NCBI RefSeq assembly: GCF_033947565.1
Contig: NZ_JARPVX010000005.1
Location: 62,001-126,000 of the forward strand
Origin: Lichenihabitans sp033947565
Lineage (GTDB): Bacteria > Pseudomonadota > Alphaproteobacteria > Rhizobiales > Beijerinckiaceae
Reading direction: 5' to 3'
Length of the DNA: 64,000 nt
Every line of letters starts with the position of its first letter. Within the stretch, counting starts at the first letter, position 1. Position numbers and translations under genes: made by a program. Of this stretch, positions 26,641 through 34,763 are shown piece after piece. A model generated the notes under the pieces. The model ran no database searches. It saw only the letters and a list, made by a program, of their open reading frames with translations, and had not been told where the DNA came from.

Positions 26641-28332
26641 TCAGGCGGCGTCGGCGGGCCGGGGATGCCTCGCGTCGCCCGGCGCCTCGCCGGGTTTGGC
26701 GAAGCGCTCGACATAGCGTCGGTATTCGGCGACCTCGCGGTCGCGGCGCGCCTGATCCCAGCCGGCGCGCGGCGCCAGGATGTCGGCGGCACGGTCCGCC
26801 ACATCGGCCCCGCTGCCGGCCCGATGGCCGATCATGGTGCGACGCAGCAGCACGTCGGTCAGGGTCCGGGCAAATTCGGTGTCGTAGGTGAAAGCGAGTT
26901 CGGCCCCGATGGTGTCGACCTCCTGGCCCAGCGGCTCCAGTAGCGCGGGCTCGTGGCGCCCGAGCGCGATCACGTCGCCGGCCCTCGATCCGTAGACGCC
27001 GACAAGCCGATGCACGGCCGTCTCGGGCAAGCCGCTGGTCCGCTGAAGATCGGCCTCGAAGCCGGCCCAGTCCTGCACGTGAGCGCCGGGGAACAGCAGC
27101 TGCGTCGTCAGGCAGCGCCGAGGCTTCAATCCCAGTTGCTTGAACGCGATATCGACGGTTTCTTCGGCGAGGCTGCGATAGGTCGTGAGCTTGCCGCCGA
27201 TGATCGACAACAGCCCGCGATGCTGGGGCGCGTGGTCCTTGATGACGTGCGAGCGCGACACGTTCCATTCCGATTTGTCGGGCACGAAGGGCAGGGGGCG
27301 CACGCCGCTGTAGGTGTAGAGGATGTCGGCGTCCCGCAGGTTCGCGCCCGGCACGAGCCGGTTCACTTCGCCCAGCAGATAGCTGACCTCGCCGGCATCG
27401 GCCCGTGCCGTGTCCGGGTCGCCTTCGAAGCGCTGGTCGGTGGTGCCGATCAGGATCTGTTCGCCCCAGGGGATGACGAGCACCAGCCGACCGTCCTTGT
27501 GGGATTCGTAATAGACGACGTCCTTCGGCGCGCCCGGGAAGGGACGCACCACGAGATGGCTGCCCTTGGTGCCGCCGATGAAGCGCTGCGTGATGCGCTT
27601 GTCGCTCGCCAACACGGCATCCACCCAGGGGCCGGCCGCGTTGATGACCATGCGGCCGCCGAGCGCATGGCGCTTGCCCGTGATGCGGTCGGTGAAGCGG
27701 ATGCCGCGCACGGCCTCGCCGTCCGAGATCAGCCCGTCCACCTCGGCATAGGTGTAGACCTTGCAGCCATCCGCGTGAGCCGCCAGCACGACCTCGACGC
27801 ACAACCGTTCCGACCAGACCACCTGGCCGTCGTAGAAGATGGCCGCGCCCTGCAATCCGTCCTGATTGATGCCGGGGCTGCGGGAAATCGTGTCCTGCCG
27901 CGACAACACCTTGTGGGTCGAGACCGACTTGTCGAATGACAGAACGTCATAGGCCATCATGGCGGCCCGGATGGACCATTGCGACCGCTTGTTGTGGCGG
28001 TAGAAGGGCATCATCAGCGACACGGGTTTGACGAGGTGCGGCGCCAGCTGGAACAGCCGTTCCCGCTCGCGCAGCGACTCGCGCACCAGCTTGATATCGC
28101 CCTGTTCGAGGTAGCGCAGGCCGCCGTGCACCAGCCGCCCCGAATAATTCGAGGTGCCGCTGCCGATGTCCTCGCGCTCGACCAGCGCCACCCGCAGGCC
28201 ACGAGCCGCGGCGTCGCGCGCGATGCCGGCCCCATTGATGCCGGCGCCTACCACGATGAGGTCGAACAGATCGGTCGGCGCCGACGCGTCGGGGGCCGCT
28301 TCGCCCACGGATGGTTCGGTTGTGCTCGGCAT
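26641..28332 (-). CDS. GlpD-like FAD-dependent polyol-phosphate dehydrogenase
   Basis: A 563-residue membrane-associated flavoprotein of the glycerol-3-phosphate dehydrogenase family. The Rossmann motif is VVGAGINGAGIARDAA near residues 27-42, followed by the family signature SNYSGRLVHGGLRYLEQG and the later GGKLTTYRSLAEETVD. The C-terminal DAO_C domain is present. Electrons would go to the quinone pool. In a cluster with an FGGY kinase and SorC regulator, the closest known logic is erythritol use, where EryB oxidises erythritol 4-phosphate (often called L-erythritol-4-phosphate). A plain glycerol-3-phosphate role is possible but less fitting here. Confidence 0.88.
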   Translation of the reverse strand: MPSTTEPSVGEAAPDASAPTDLFDLIVVGAGINGAGIARDAAARGLRVALVEREDIGSGTSNYSGRLVHGGLRYLEQGDIKLVRESLRERERLFQLAPHLVKPVSLMMPFYRHNKRSQWSIRAAMMAYDVLSFDKSVSTHKVLSRQDTISRSPGINQDGLQGAAIFYDGQVVWSERLCVEVVLAAHADGCKVYTYAEVDGLISDGEAVRGIRFTDRITGKRHALGGRMVINAAGPWVDAVLASDKRITQRFIGGTKGSHLVVRPFPGAPKDVVYYESHKDGRLVLVIPWGEQILIGTTDQRFEGDPDTARADAGEVSYLLGEVNRLVPGANLRDADILYTYSGVRPLPFVPDKSEWNVSRSHVIKDHAPQHRGLLSIIGGKLTTYRSLAEETVDIAFKQLGLKPRRCLTTQLLFPGAHVQDWAGFEADLQRTSGLPETAVHRLVGVYGSRAGDVIALGRHEPALLEPLGQEVDTIGAELAFTYDTEFARTLTDVLLRRTMIGHRAGSGADVADRAADILAPRAGWDQARRDREVAEYRRYVERFAKPGEAPGDARHPRPADAA

Positions 28333-28413
28333 GGCGGCGGTTCCCGCGTTCGAGGCTGGGGCGGAGCGGCCCGGCTCAGGCCGAGACGCTGATCAAAGGC
28401 TGACGGACAGGCG

Positions 28414-28659
28414 TCAGTCGTCGGGTGTCTCGATGATGGCGATCACGGTGCGCACCTTGGCACGCTCGTTCTCGGCCACCTTGATCTCGGTCAGCACGCC
28501 ATCGGCGGGCGCTTCGAGCTCCTGGGCGGCCTTTTCGGTCTCGATCTCGGCCAGGAACTCTCCCTCCGCGACCGTGTCGCCGACCTTCTTGTTCCATTGG
28601 ACGATGAGCCCTTCGCTCATCCCCATGCCCCATTGCGGCAACAGAACTTCAACCTTCAT
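28414..28659 (-). CDS. Stand-alone lipoyl-domain protein
   Basis: An 81-residue protein that is one complete lipoyl domain and nothing else. The lipoylation site is Lys 43 in IETEKAAQE (canonical ETDKA), with the typical N-terminal PQWGMGMSEG and the GVLTEIKVAENE turn. In normal 2-oxoacid dehydrogenases such a domain is the N-terminus of an E2 acyltransferase of 400 or more residues. Here the peripheral-subunit-binding and catalytic domains are absent and no E2 or E3 gene follows. It overlaps the E1beta gene by 4 bases (ATGA), so it is cotranslated with E1. It may carry the acyl or hydroxyacyl group from E1 to a partner encoded elsewhere. Confidence 0.9.
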   Translation of the reverse strand: MKVEVLLPQWGMGMSEGLIVQWNKKVGDTVAEGEFLAEIETEKAAQELEAPADGVLTEIKVAENERAKVRTVIAIIETPDD

Positions 28660-29699
28660 GGCACGGCTCCCTTGGCAGGATCGTCGGCGCTGAACGGCTT
28701 GTTCGAGCAGACGCGGGTGATGGCGGCCGCGATCTTGTCGGCCGTCGGATAGAGTTCCGCCTCGAGCACCGGGCTGAACGGTATCTGCATGTCGGGCGCC
28801 GTGACGCGCAGCACGGGAGCCCGCAGCGCCTCAAAGGCCTGTTCGACCACGATGGCGGCGATCTCGGCCGCGGCGCCGCAGGTGCGGTGCGCCGGCTCGG
28901 TGATGATGAGCCGGCCGGTGCGGCGGACCGAATCCAGGATCGTCTTGGTGTCGAGTGGCACAAGGGTCCGGGGATCGATCACTTCGGCCGAGATGCCGCG
29001 GGTGGAAGCCACCTGTTCGGCGGCCGCGAGTGCCAGCGGCACGCAGCCCGAGATCGCCACGACGGTGACGTCCTCGCCTTCGCGCCGCACGCGCGCCACC
29101 CCGAACGGGATGCGATATTCGTTCTCGTCTACCTCTTCCTTGAGGCCCCAAAGCGGAACCGCTTCGAAGATCAGCACGGGATCATTGCTGTCGACCGCCG
29201 TGCGCAACAGGCCCTTGGCATCGCTGGCCGAGGCCGGCACCACCACTTTCAGGCCCGGCACGTTCATGAACATCGGGTAGGGGCGGTCGGAATGGTGCGC
29301 GGCCGTGTTGAGCCCGTAGAACATCGCCGACCGGAACACGACCGGGATCGAGCTCTGGCCGCCGAACATGTAGCGGTTCTTGGCCGCCTGGTTCACGAAC
29401 TGGTCCATCGCCATGTAGAGGAAGTTCGAATAGCTGAGGTCCACGATAGGCCGCAGCCCCGTCATGGCGGCGCCGATCGCGGTGCCGACCATCGCTTCCT
29501 CGGCGATGGGCGTGTTGCGGATGCGCGAACGGCCGAACTCCTGCACGAAGTCGCCCTGTTCGGCGCGCGTCTTGCTGCCGCCCGTGGTGCCGTAAACGTT
29601 GGCCTCGACATCCTCGCCAAAGATGATGACGCGCTTGTCGGCCGCCATCGCTTCGCGCTGCGCCGCCCCGATGGCCGCGATATAGGTCATCATGCTCAC
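28656..29699 (-). CDS. TPP-dependent dehydrogenase E1 beta subunit
   Basis: A transketolase-like beta subunit of 347 residues (AcoB/PdhB/BkdA2 type). It has the pyrimidine-binding domain (IAAIGAAQREAMAADKRVIIFGEDV), the NTPIAEEAMVGTAIGAAMTGLRPI signature and a C-terminal transketolase_C domain (EVIDPRTLVPLDTKTI). The GTG at 29699 overlaps the E1alpha stop and has GGAGGG six bases upstream. An ATG at 29693 is an alternative. It pairs with the alpha subunit at 29696-30688 and is followed by the lipoyl domain. Acetoin dehydrogenase-type E1 is the nearest familiar relative, but no acetoin genes are present. Confidence 0.92.
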   Translation of the reverse strand: MSMMTYIAAIGAAQREAMAADKRVIIFGEDVEANVYGTTGGSKTRAEQGDFVQEFGRSRIRNTPIAEEAMVGTAIGAAMTGLRPIVDLSYSNFLYMAMDQFVNQAAKNRYMFGGQSSIPVVFRSAMFYGLNTAAHHSDRPYPMFMNVPGLKVVVPASASDAKGLLRTAVDSNDPVLIFEAVPLWGLKEEVDENEYRIPFGVARVRREGEDVTVVAISGCVPLALAAAEQVASTRGISAEVIDPRTLVPLDTKTILDSVRRTGRLIITEPAHRTCGAAAEIAAIVVEQAFEALRAPVLRVTAPDMQIPFSPVLEAELYPTADKIAAAITRVCSNKPFSADDPAKGAVP

Positions 29700-30688
29700 T
29701 GGGCGCCCTCCATCTCGTAGGGGTCGGTGTAGAGGTGCTCGAAGGCGGACTTGACCTCGGGGTAGGGGCTGGCGTTCGAGAACTTGACCGCCTCGTCGAT
29801 CTCCTTGGCGATCTCGGCCTCCATGGCCACCATCGCGGCTTCGTCGGCGACGCCCCGGTCGATCAGCTCCTGGCGGAACAGCTTGAGCGGATCGCGCGAC
29901 ACCCAATGCTGCTTCTCGGCGGCGTCGCGATAATCCACCGTGAGGCGCAAGCCTTCCGCATGTTCGCGGTAGCGGTAGGTCATCACCTCGACCAGCGACG
30001 GACCTTCGCCGGCCCGGGCGCGCTCGACCGCAGTGCAGGCCGCCTCGTAAACCTTCAACACATCCTGTCCGTCTTCGACCAGCACGCCCGGAATCCCGTA
30101 GCCCTTGGCCCGGTCGGAGATCTTGCCGCTCGTCACGGTGCGGGACGGCGTCGACAGCGCATAATGGTTGTTTTCGCACAAGAATACGACCGGCAGCTTC
30201 CAGGCGGCCGCAAGATTGATCGACTCGTAGAGCACGCCCTGATTGGCGGCCCCATCGCCGAAAAACGACATCGACACCCGATCCTCGCCCAGTACCTGGG
30301 CCGACAAAGCGGCGCCCACGGCGATCGGGATCGACGACCCCGTGACGCCGGATTCGCCAAGGCTGCCGACCGCGTAATCGGCAAGGTGCATCGAGCCGCC
30401 CTTGCCTTTGCAGACGCCGCCGGCCTTGCCGACGAGCTCCGCCATCAAGGGCCCCAGCGCCGAACCCTTGCCGATCGGATGGCCATGGCTGCGATGGTTG
30501 CCGGCGAGCTTGTCCTTCTCCCGCAAAGCCATGCAGGCGCCCACCACCTGGGCCTCCTGGCCGATGCTGGTGTGGATGGTGCCGGGGATCAGGCCACGCA
30601 TCAGCATCTTGGCGGCCCGCTCGTCGAACAAGCGGATGCGCAACATGCGGCGCTGCATTTCCAACATGATGTCGGACGACGGCGTCAT
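29696..30688 (-). CDS. TPP-dependent dehydrogenase E1 alpha subunit
   Basis: A 330-residue alpha subunit. The thiamine-diphosphate motif runs from GDGAANQG to CENN (GDG-x-N, about 30 residues). The entrance loop GGVCKGKGGSMHLAD and the family GNHRSHGHPIGKG are present. The active-site loop reads YRYREHAEGLRL, where many relatives have YR-GH(S/Y): the Gly is replaced by Glu, so substrate specificity may differ from pyruvate or acetoin. It is the first gene of the leftward operon (E1alpha, E1beta, lipoyl, GlpD-like, aldolase, ABC transporter). A candidate SorC site lies 53 bases upstream. Confidence 0.92.
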   Translation of the reverse strand: MTPSSDIMLEMQRRMLRIRLFDERAAKMLMRGLIPGTIHTSIGQEAQVVGACMALREKDKLAGNHRSHGHPIGKGSALGPLMAELVGKAGGVCKGKGGSMHLADYAVGSLGESGVTGSSIPIAVGAALSAQVLGEDRVSMSFFGDGAANQGVLYESINLAAAWKLPVVFLCENNHYALSTPSRTVTSGKISDRAKGYGIPGVLVEDGQDVLKVYEAACTAVERARAGEGPSLVEVMTYRYREHAEGLRLTVDYRDAAEKQHWVSRDPLKLFRQELIDRGVADEAAMVAMEAEIAKEIDEAVKFSNASPYPEVKSAFEHLYTDPYEMEGAQ

Positions 30689-30740
30689 CAGGAACCCTCC
30701 CTGGGACCGACCCTGCTTTGATTGAAGCAGATGATTATTG

Positions 30741-30761
30741 TATGGGATTTTGTATCAAGCG
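30741..30761. promoter_or_regulatory. Candidate SorC-regulator site (copy B)
   Basis: In the AT-rich gap upstream of the E1alpha gene. It matches copy A at 20994-21014 at 13 of 21 positions, with the shared core TGTATCA and a shared T-x-TGG. A loose dyad TGATTA...GTATCA surrounds it. Confidence 0.4.
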
Positions 30762-30822
30762 CCGAAATGGGCCGCAAGGGAAAACTAGCTTCGCGGCCCC
30801 GGCGATGTGGATTCGGCCAGCC

Positions 30823-31833
30823 TCATCCCTCGGCGGATTGCCGGATCGGCTCGAAGCGGCCGCTCTTCGCCGCTTCGCGGGCCGCCAGCGCGGTGGCAAG
30901 GGATTTCAGCCCGTCCTCGCCGGTCACCACCGGGTGGCCTTCGCCACGGATGGCCGCATGGAAGGCCCGGCAGCCGCGGACGTAATAGTCTTCCTGGTCG
31001 AGCCGCAATTCGCGCTCACCGTCCTGGTCGCGCAGCGTCACGGTGCCGGCCGGGGCCTGGGCCATGTTGTTCAGCGCCACCAGCGATCCCGTGGTGCCGT
31101 GCACCTCGCACGAAGTGCGCTGCGCCCGCGTGGTGAAGCTGTCGTGCACCTGAGCGATGATGTTGCCCGAGAACTGGATCAAGCTCATCGCCGCATCCTC
31201 GATGCCTTCGATCGCGAGACCGCCGTTTTGGGCTACGGTCGCCACCTGCAGCGGCTCCTCGCCGAGCAGGAAGCGCAGCAGGTCGGTATCGTGCACCAGC
31301 AGGTCCAACAGGGCGCCAGCCCCGGCGCCCTTGGTGTGCAGGCGCCATCCCAGCATCTGGATCGGCAACGTGCCGGCATGCACGACGCGGGCCGACAGCG
31401 GGGTGCCGATCCGGCCGGCCGCAATGGCATCCCGCATGGCGCGATGGGTGGCGGCGTTGCGCAGGTGGTGGTTGGTGGCCATCACGACGCCGGCCTCCCG
31501 GCAGGCCTTCACCATGGCGGCCGCGTCCTCATAGCTGGTGGCGAGCGGCTTTTCGCACAGCACGTGCTTTCCGGCCTTGGCGGCGGCCATGCACTCGGCA
31601 AAGTGGCGCTCGTTGGTGGTCGAAATGTAGACCGCGTCAACATCGCGAAGCACCTCGTCGAGATCCGTGGTCGCGTGGGGGATGCCGAATTCGGCCGCAA
31701 AGGCCGCGCCGCGTTCGGCATCGGAACTCATGACGGTGTGGATGGTGCCACCCGTCTGCCGGATCGCATTGACCATCCATTCGCGCGCGATCGTGGTCGC
31801 GCCGATCAGCGCCCAGCGGGTCGGCTCTGCCAT
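30823..31833 (-). CDS. Gfo/Idh/MocA family oxidoreductase
   Basis: NAD(P)-dependent sugar or polyol dehydrogenase of 336 residues. The Rossmann start is ALIGATTIAREWM (a GxTxxA variant of GxGxxA), with the family motif CEKPLATS at residues 93-100 and a probable catalytic Lys in the EKP. His/Asp residues for catalysis lie in LVHDTDLLRFLLGEEP. It resembles 1,5-anhydrofructose reductase and inositol or sugar dehydrogenases. It is the distal gene of the second sugar cluster, following the SDR. Its likely job is oxidation of the imported sugar or reduction of a keto intermediate. Confidence 0.88.
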   Translation of the reverse strand: MAEPTRWALIGATTIAREWMVNAIRQTGGTIHTVMSSDAERGAAFAAEFGIPHATTDLDEVLRDVDAVYISTTNERHFAECMAAAKAGKHVLCEKPLATSYEDAAAMVKACREAGVVMATNHHLRNAATHRAMRDAIAAGRIGTPLSARVVHAGTLPIQMLGWRLHTKGAGAGALLDLLVHDTDLLRFLLGEEPLQVATVAQNGGLAIEGIEDAAMSLIQFSGNIIAQVHDSFTTRAQRTSCEVHGTTGSLVALNNMAQAPAGTVTLRDQDGERELRLDQEDYYVRGCRAFHAAIRGEGHPVVTGEDGLKSLATALAAREAAKSGRFEPIRQSAEG

Positions 31834-31950
31834 TGGTGTTCTCCCCTTCGAAGGTGGTCCTGCCTGTGTCGGCAGGTTGATGTTCCGTGCAGGTGCGGCC
31901 CTGCCGGGCCGAAGCGCGGAGGCCGCCGGACCTGCAGACGCATGACGCCT

Positions 31951-32688
31951 CTAGCGAATGGTGTTGCCGCCATCGAGCATCAGGTTGGCGCCGTTGACCA
32001 TCGCGGCCGCGTCGCTCGCGAGGTAGAGCACCGCTTCGGCAACTTCTTCCGGCTGGGCGAAACGGCGCGTCGGGATCTCGGCGCGGGCCCGCTCGCCTTT
32101 CTCGCCCGCCCAGACGGCCTTGCCGAGTTCGGTTTCGACCACGGTGGGGGAGACGCAATTGGCCGTAATGCCGTGCGGCCCCCATTCGATAGCGAGGCAG
32201 TTGGTCAAGCCGAGCAAGCCGGCCTTGCTGGCCGAATAAGACGCATGGTGCTCAATGCCGATCACCGCCGCCTGGGACGACACGGTGATGATCCGCCCCC
32301 ATTTCTGGCGCAGCATCAAGGGGGCCACGGCGCGGGCGCACAAGAACGGCGCCCGCAGGTTGATCCGCATCGTCAGGTCCCATTCGGCCGTGGGAATCGA
32401 CTCGGCGGGCGTGATGATCGCGATGCCGGCGTTGTTGACCAGGATGTGGACGGTCGTGAGATCGGCGCCGATCCGCGCGAAGGTCGCCTCGATGGCCGCC
32501 TCGTCACCGAGATCCGTCACATAGCCTCGGTGGTCCGGCCCGAAGCGGGCCGCCACCGCCAGCACGGTATCGCTCCGGTCGATCAGCGCCAGACGGCCGC
32601 CTTCGCGGGCGAAGGTTTCCGCAAGCGCCAAGCCGATCCCGGCCGCGGCGCCCGTGATGACGGCGATCTTGCCGTTGAGCTTCTGCAT
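31951..32688 (-). CDS. Short-chain dehydrogenase/reductase
   Basis: Classical SDR of 245 residues. The cofactor motif is TGAAAGIG (about 12-19), Asp 37 in ALIDRSD suggests NAD preference, NNAG is at 85-88, and the triad is Ser 138, Tyr 151 and Lys 155 (YSASK). It sits between the BKACE-type gene and the Gfo/Idh/MocA gene, so it probably oxidises a hydroxyl of the sugar acid or lactone handled by this cluster. No closer substrate call is justified. Confidence 0.88.
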   Translation of the reverse strand: MQKLNGKIAVITGAAAGIGLALAETFAREGGRLALIDRSDTVLAVAARFGPDHRGYVTDLGDEAAIEATFARIGADLTTVHILVNNAGIAIITPAESIPTAEWDLTMRINLRAPFLCARAVAPLMLRQKWGRIITVSSQAAVIGIEHHASYSASKAGLLGLTNCLAIEWGPHGITANCVSPTVVETELGKAVWAGEKGERARAEIPTRRFAQPEEVAEAVLYLASDAAAMVNGANLMLDGGNTIR

Positions 32689-32727
32689 GGGCGTGTTCCT
32701 CGGCGCACCGGCAACCGGCGGGCAGGT

Positions 32728-33675
32728 TCAGGTGATGTTGTAAAGGCGACGCGCGTCCGCGTGGGTTGCCAGGGGCCGGCCGACCTCGCGGGCGATCTCC
32801 TGGACCTCTCGGAGCAGATCGAGGTTGGTCGGGTTGCGGTCGGGGTCGTAGAACAGTTCGAGGCCGGTCTTGATGTGGCCGCCGAGTTCGATGGCGCGCC
32901 GGATGATCGGCCGCGTGTCGAGGCTGCCTTCGCCCCAGATCGAGATGAACCAGGGCAGGACGTGCTTGGCCTGCGCGATCATGTCGAGGTAATAATAAAG
33001 GCTCTCGAGCGTCGGCTCCATGCCGCAGGTGCCGATCGGCTTCGTCGAGGTCAGGCCGTATTTGCCGACCAGGTAGAAGTCCCAGTTGGACCCTGGCGTG
33101 AACAGGCCCCGGTCGACGTAATGGCGGGCGACGCGCAGGTGCCCGGGCTCGTAGACACCCCAGATCATGGCGATCTTATTGGCCATGCAGAAGTCGACCT
33201 GACCGGCCACCTGCCGGTAGTCCCAGCCGTAAGGGCGGCCGATGATGTGGCCGCGCTCGTCCTCGTCGACCGCGAACATGTCGATGCCGGTGTCGACCAC
33301 GGCCACCTGCACGTTGGCGTCCCGGTTCAGGAAGGGGATGTGTTCGAGCCCGGTCTGCCCCTCGGTGCAGAGCAGGTTGTTGCAGGTGGTCGGGTACCAG
33401 ATCATGTCGGGGCGCTCCGCCATGATGCGGCTCCAGGCCGGCATGTAGTCGTCGGCCGCGGCCTTGCCGCGCAGATCGAAGTCGCTGTTGTGGACGTGGA
33501 TCGCGGTGGCACCCGCATCCCAGCAGCGGATCGCGTCTTCGACGATCTCGTCATAGGTGACGGGCGTGTTGGGATTCATGGTTTTGGTGCGGACGCCGTT
33601 CTGGTGCGACTCGATCATCACCGGGCTGTCCCAACCCGGCTTCTGGTCGGCGAAGCGGTCCAATGTCGTGGCCAT
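32728..33675 (-). CDS. BKACE family beta-keto acid cleavage enzyme (DUF849)
   Basis: A zinc-dependent C-C cleaving enzyme of 315 residues. The family reacts a beta-keto acid with acetyl-CoA to give acetoacetate and a new acyl-CoA. The zinc motif is AIHVHNSD (His 60, His 62), preceded by the conserved NTPVTYDEIVEDAIRCWDAGATA. The ATG at 33675 begins MATTLDRFADQKPGW; longer frames run into the permease gene. The N-terminal part HQNGVRTKTMNPN is not the usual TGA-x-TP form, so it belongs to an outlying subgroup. In a sugar ABC cluster beside two dehydrogenases, it may cleave a 3-keto sugar acid, which would be an unusual use of the family. Confidence 0.82.
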   Translation of the reverse strand: MATTLDRFADQKPGWDSPVMIESHQNGVRTKTMNPNTPVTYDEIVEDAIRCWDAGATAIHVHNSDFDLRGKAAADDYMPAWSRIMAERPDMIWYPTTCNNLLCTEGQTGLEHIPFLNRDANVQVAVVDTGIDMFAVDEDERGHIIGRPYGWDYRQVAGQVDFCMANKIAMIWGVYEPGHLRVARHYVDRGLFTPGSNWDFYLVGKYGLTSTKPIGTCGMEPTLESLYYYLDMIAQAKHVLPWFISIWGEGSLDTRPIIRRAIELGGHIKTGLELFYDPDRNPTNLDLLREVQEIAREVGRPLATHADARRLYNIT

Positions 33676-33740
33676 GCTGGCGTGTCCTTCCCTGGTTTTT
33701 ACGATGCCGTGCCCGACGATCGTCGCAGCGGCCCTGGCGC

Positions 33741-34763
33741 CTACTTGACGATCGCGCCGCGCGATCGGTGGGTGGTCATCACCACGACCGCGATGATGAA
33801 CACCCCATAGACGAGGCTCTGGGCCTGCGCCGTGATGCCGATCGTCTGAACCGCGATCGGCACGAAGGCCACCGTCAGGGCGCCGAAGATCACGTTGATC
33901 GGGTTCGTCAGGCCACCCGAGACCGCGGTGCCGCCCACGAGCGCCGCCGCGATGCCGGGCAGCAGCAGGTCGCTGCCGAGACCACTGGCGGAGGCCGATC
34001 CGGCTTGCGCCACGATGCTGACGCCCGCGAGGCCCCCCGTGAAGCCCGAGATCGCAAAGGCCAACACCTTCAGCCAGCGCGTGCGAATGGCCGAGAAGAT
34101 CGCCCCGGGCTCGTTCTTGCCCATGGCGGTCATGCCCTGGCCAACCCGAGTGAAGCGGAGCAGGGCCCAATACAGGACCGCCACGCCGACGCCGATCCAG
34201 AAGGTCAGCGGCAAGGCAAGCAGCCGGTCCTGGTAGAGCGTCGTGACGATCTCCTGGTTCTGGCTGACGTAGATGGTTTCGGACCCGCTCGTCACCAGCG
34301 TCGCGGCATCGAGGATACCCAAGGTGCCGAGCGTCAACGCGAAGGACGGCACCTGGGCATAGGCCACGATCGCCCCGTTGATGGCCCCGAAGATCGTGAC
34401 GGCCATCAAGACCGCGATCGGAGCGCCGATGCCGAGACCGGGCAGGGCAAGCGCCAACAGGATGGCGCCGAGCAGGCTGATCGAGGCATTGGACAGGTCG
34501 ATCGAGCCAATGTTCAGCACCATGGCCTGACCGAGCGCCACGAGCAGGATCGGGGCGGCGGATTCGGCCACGATCGACAGGCCCGTCCCACCCAGGAAGG
34601 CGGGATTGCGCACCGACACCATCAGAAGCACGACCGCGAAAACGATGACCGGGCCGAAGCTTTGCCAGATCGCGGACGGCGTGAGCTTGGTGGCGACCGG
34701 GGTGCGGGCGGCGGGACGGGGCACGTCGACCGCCTTGGCGGCCTGTCTGGCGGCGTTGCTCAT
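33741..34763 (-). CDS. Rbs-type ABC transporter permease
   Basis: Permease of 340 residues with a roughly 35-residue charged N-terminal tail and about nine hydrophobic stretches. Family hallmarks are NIGSIDLSNASIS (with Asn where the usual motif has Val-Gly) and AMGKNEPGAIFSAI for ATPase docking. The ATG at 34763 overlaps the ATPase stop (ATGA). It pairs with the second permease at 36289-37341, so the membrane part is probably a heterodimer. Confidence 0.92.
   Translation of the reverse strand: MSNAARQAAKAVDVPRPAARTPVATKLTPSAIWQSFGPVIVFAVVLLMVSVRNPAFLGGTGLSIVAESAAPILLVALGQAMVLNIGSIDLSNASISLLGAILLALALPGLGIGAPIAVLMAVTIFGAINGAIVAYAQVPSFALTLGTLGILDAATLVTSGSETIYVSQNQEIVTTLYQDRLLALPLTFWIGVGVAVLYWALLRFTRVGQGMTAMGKNEPGAIFSAIRTRWLKVLAFAISGFTGGLAGVSIVAQAGSASASGLGSDLLLPGIAAALVGGTAVSGGLTNPINVIFGALTVAFVPIAVQTIGITAQAQSLVYGVFIIAVVVMTTHRSRGAIVK

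Noticed and set aside
30718..33810. Plus-strand open frame of 1030 codons
   Set aside because: It lies antisense to the Gfo, SDR and BKACE genes; composition is typical of GC-rich antisense frames and no domain is visible.
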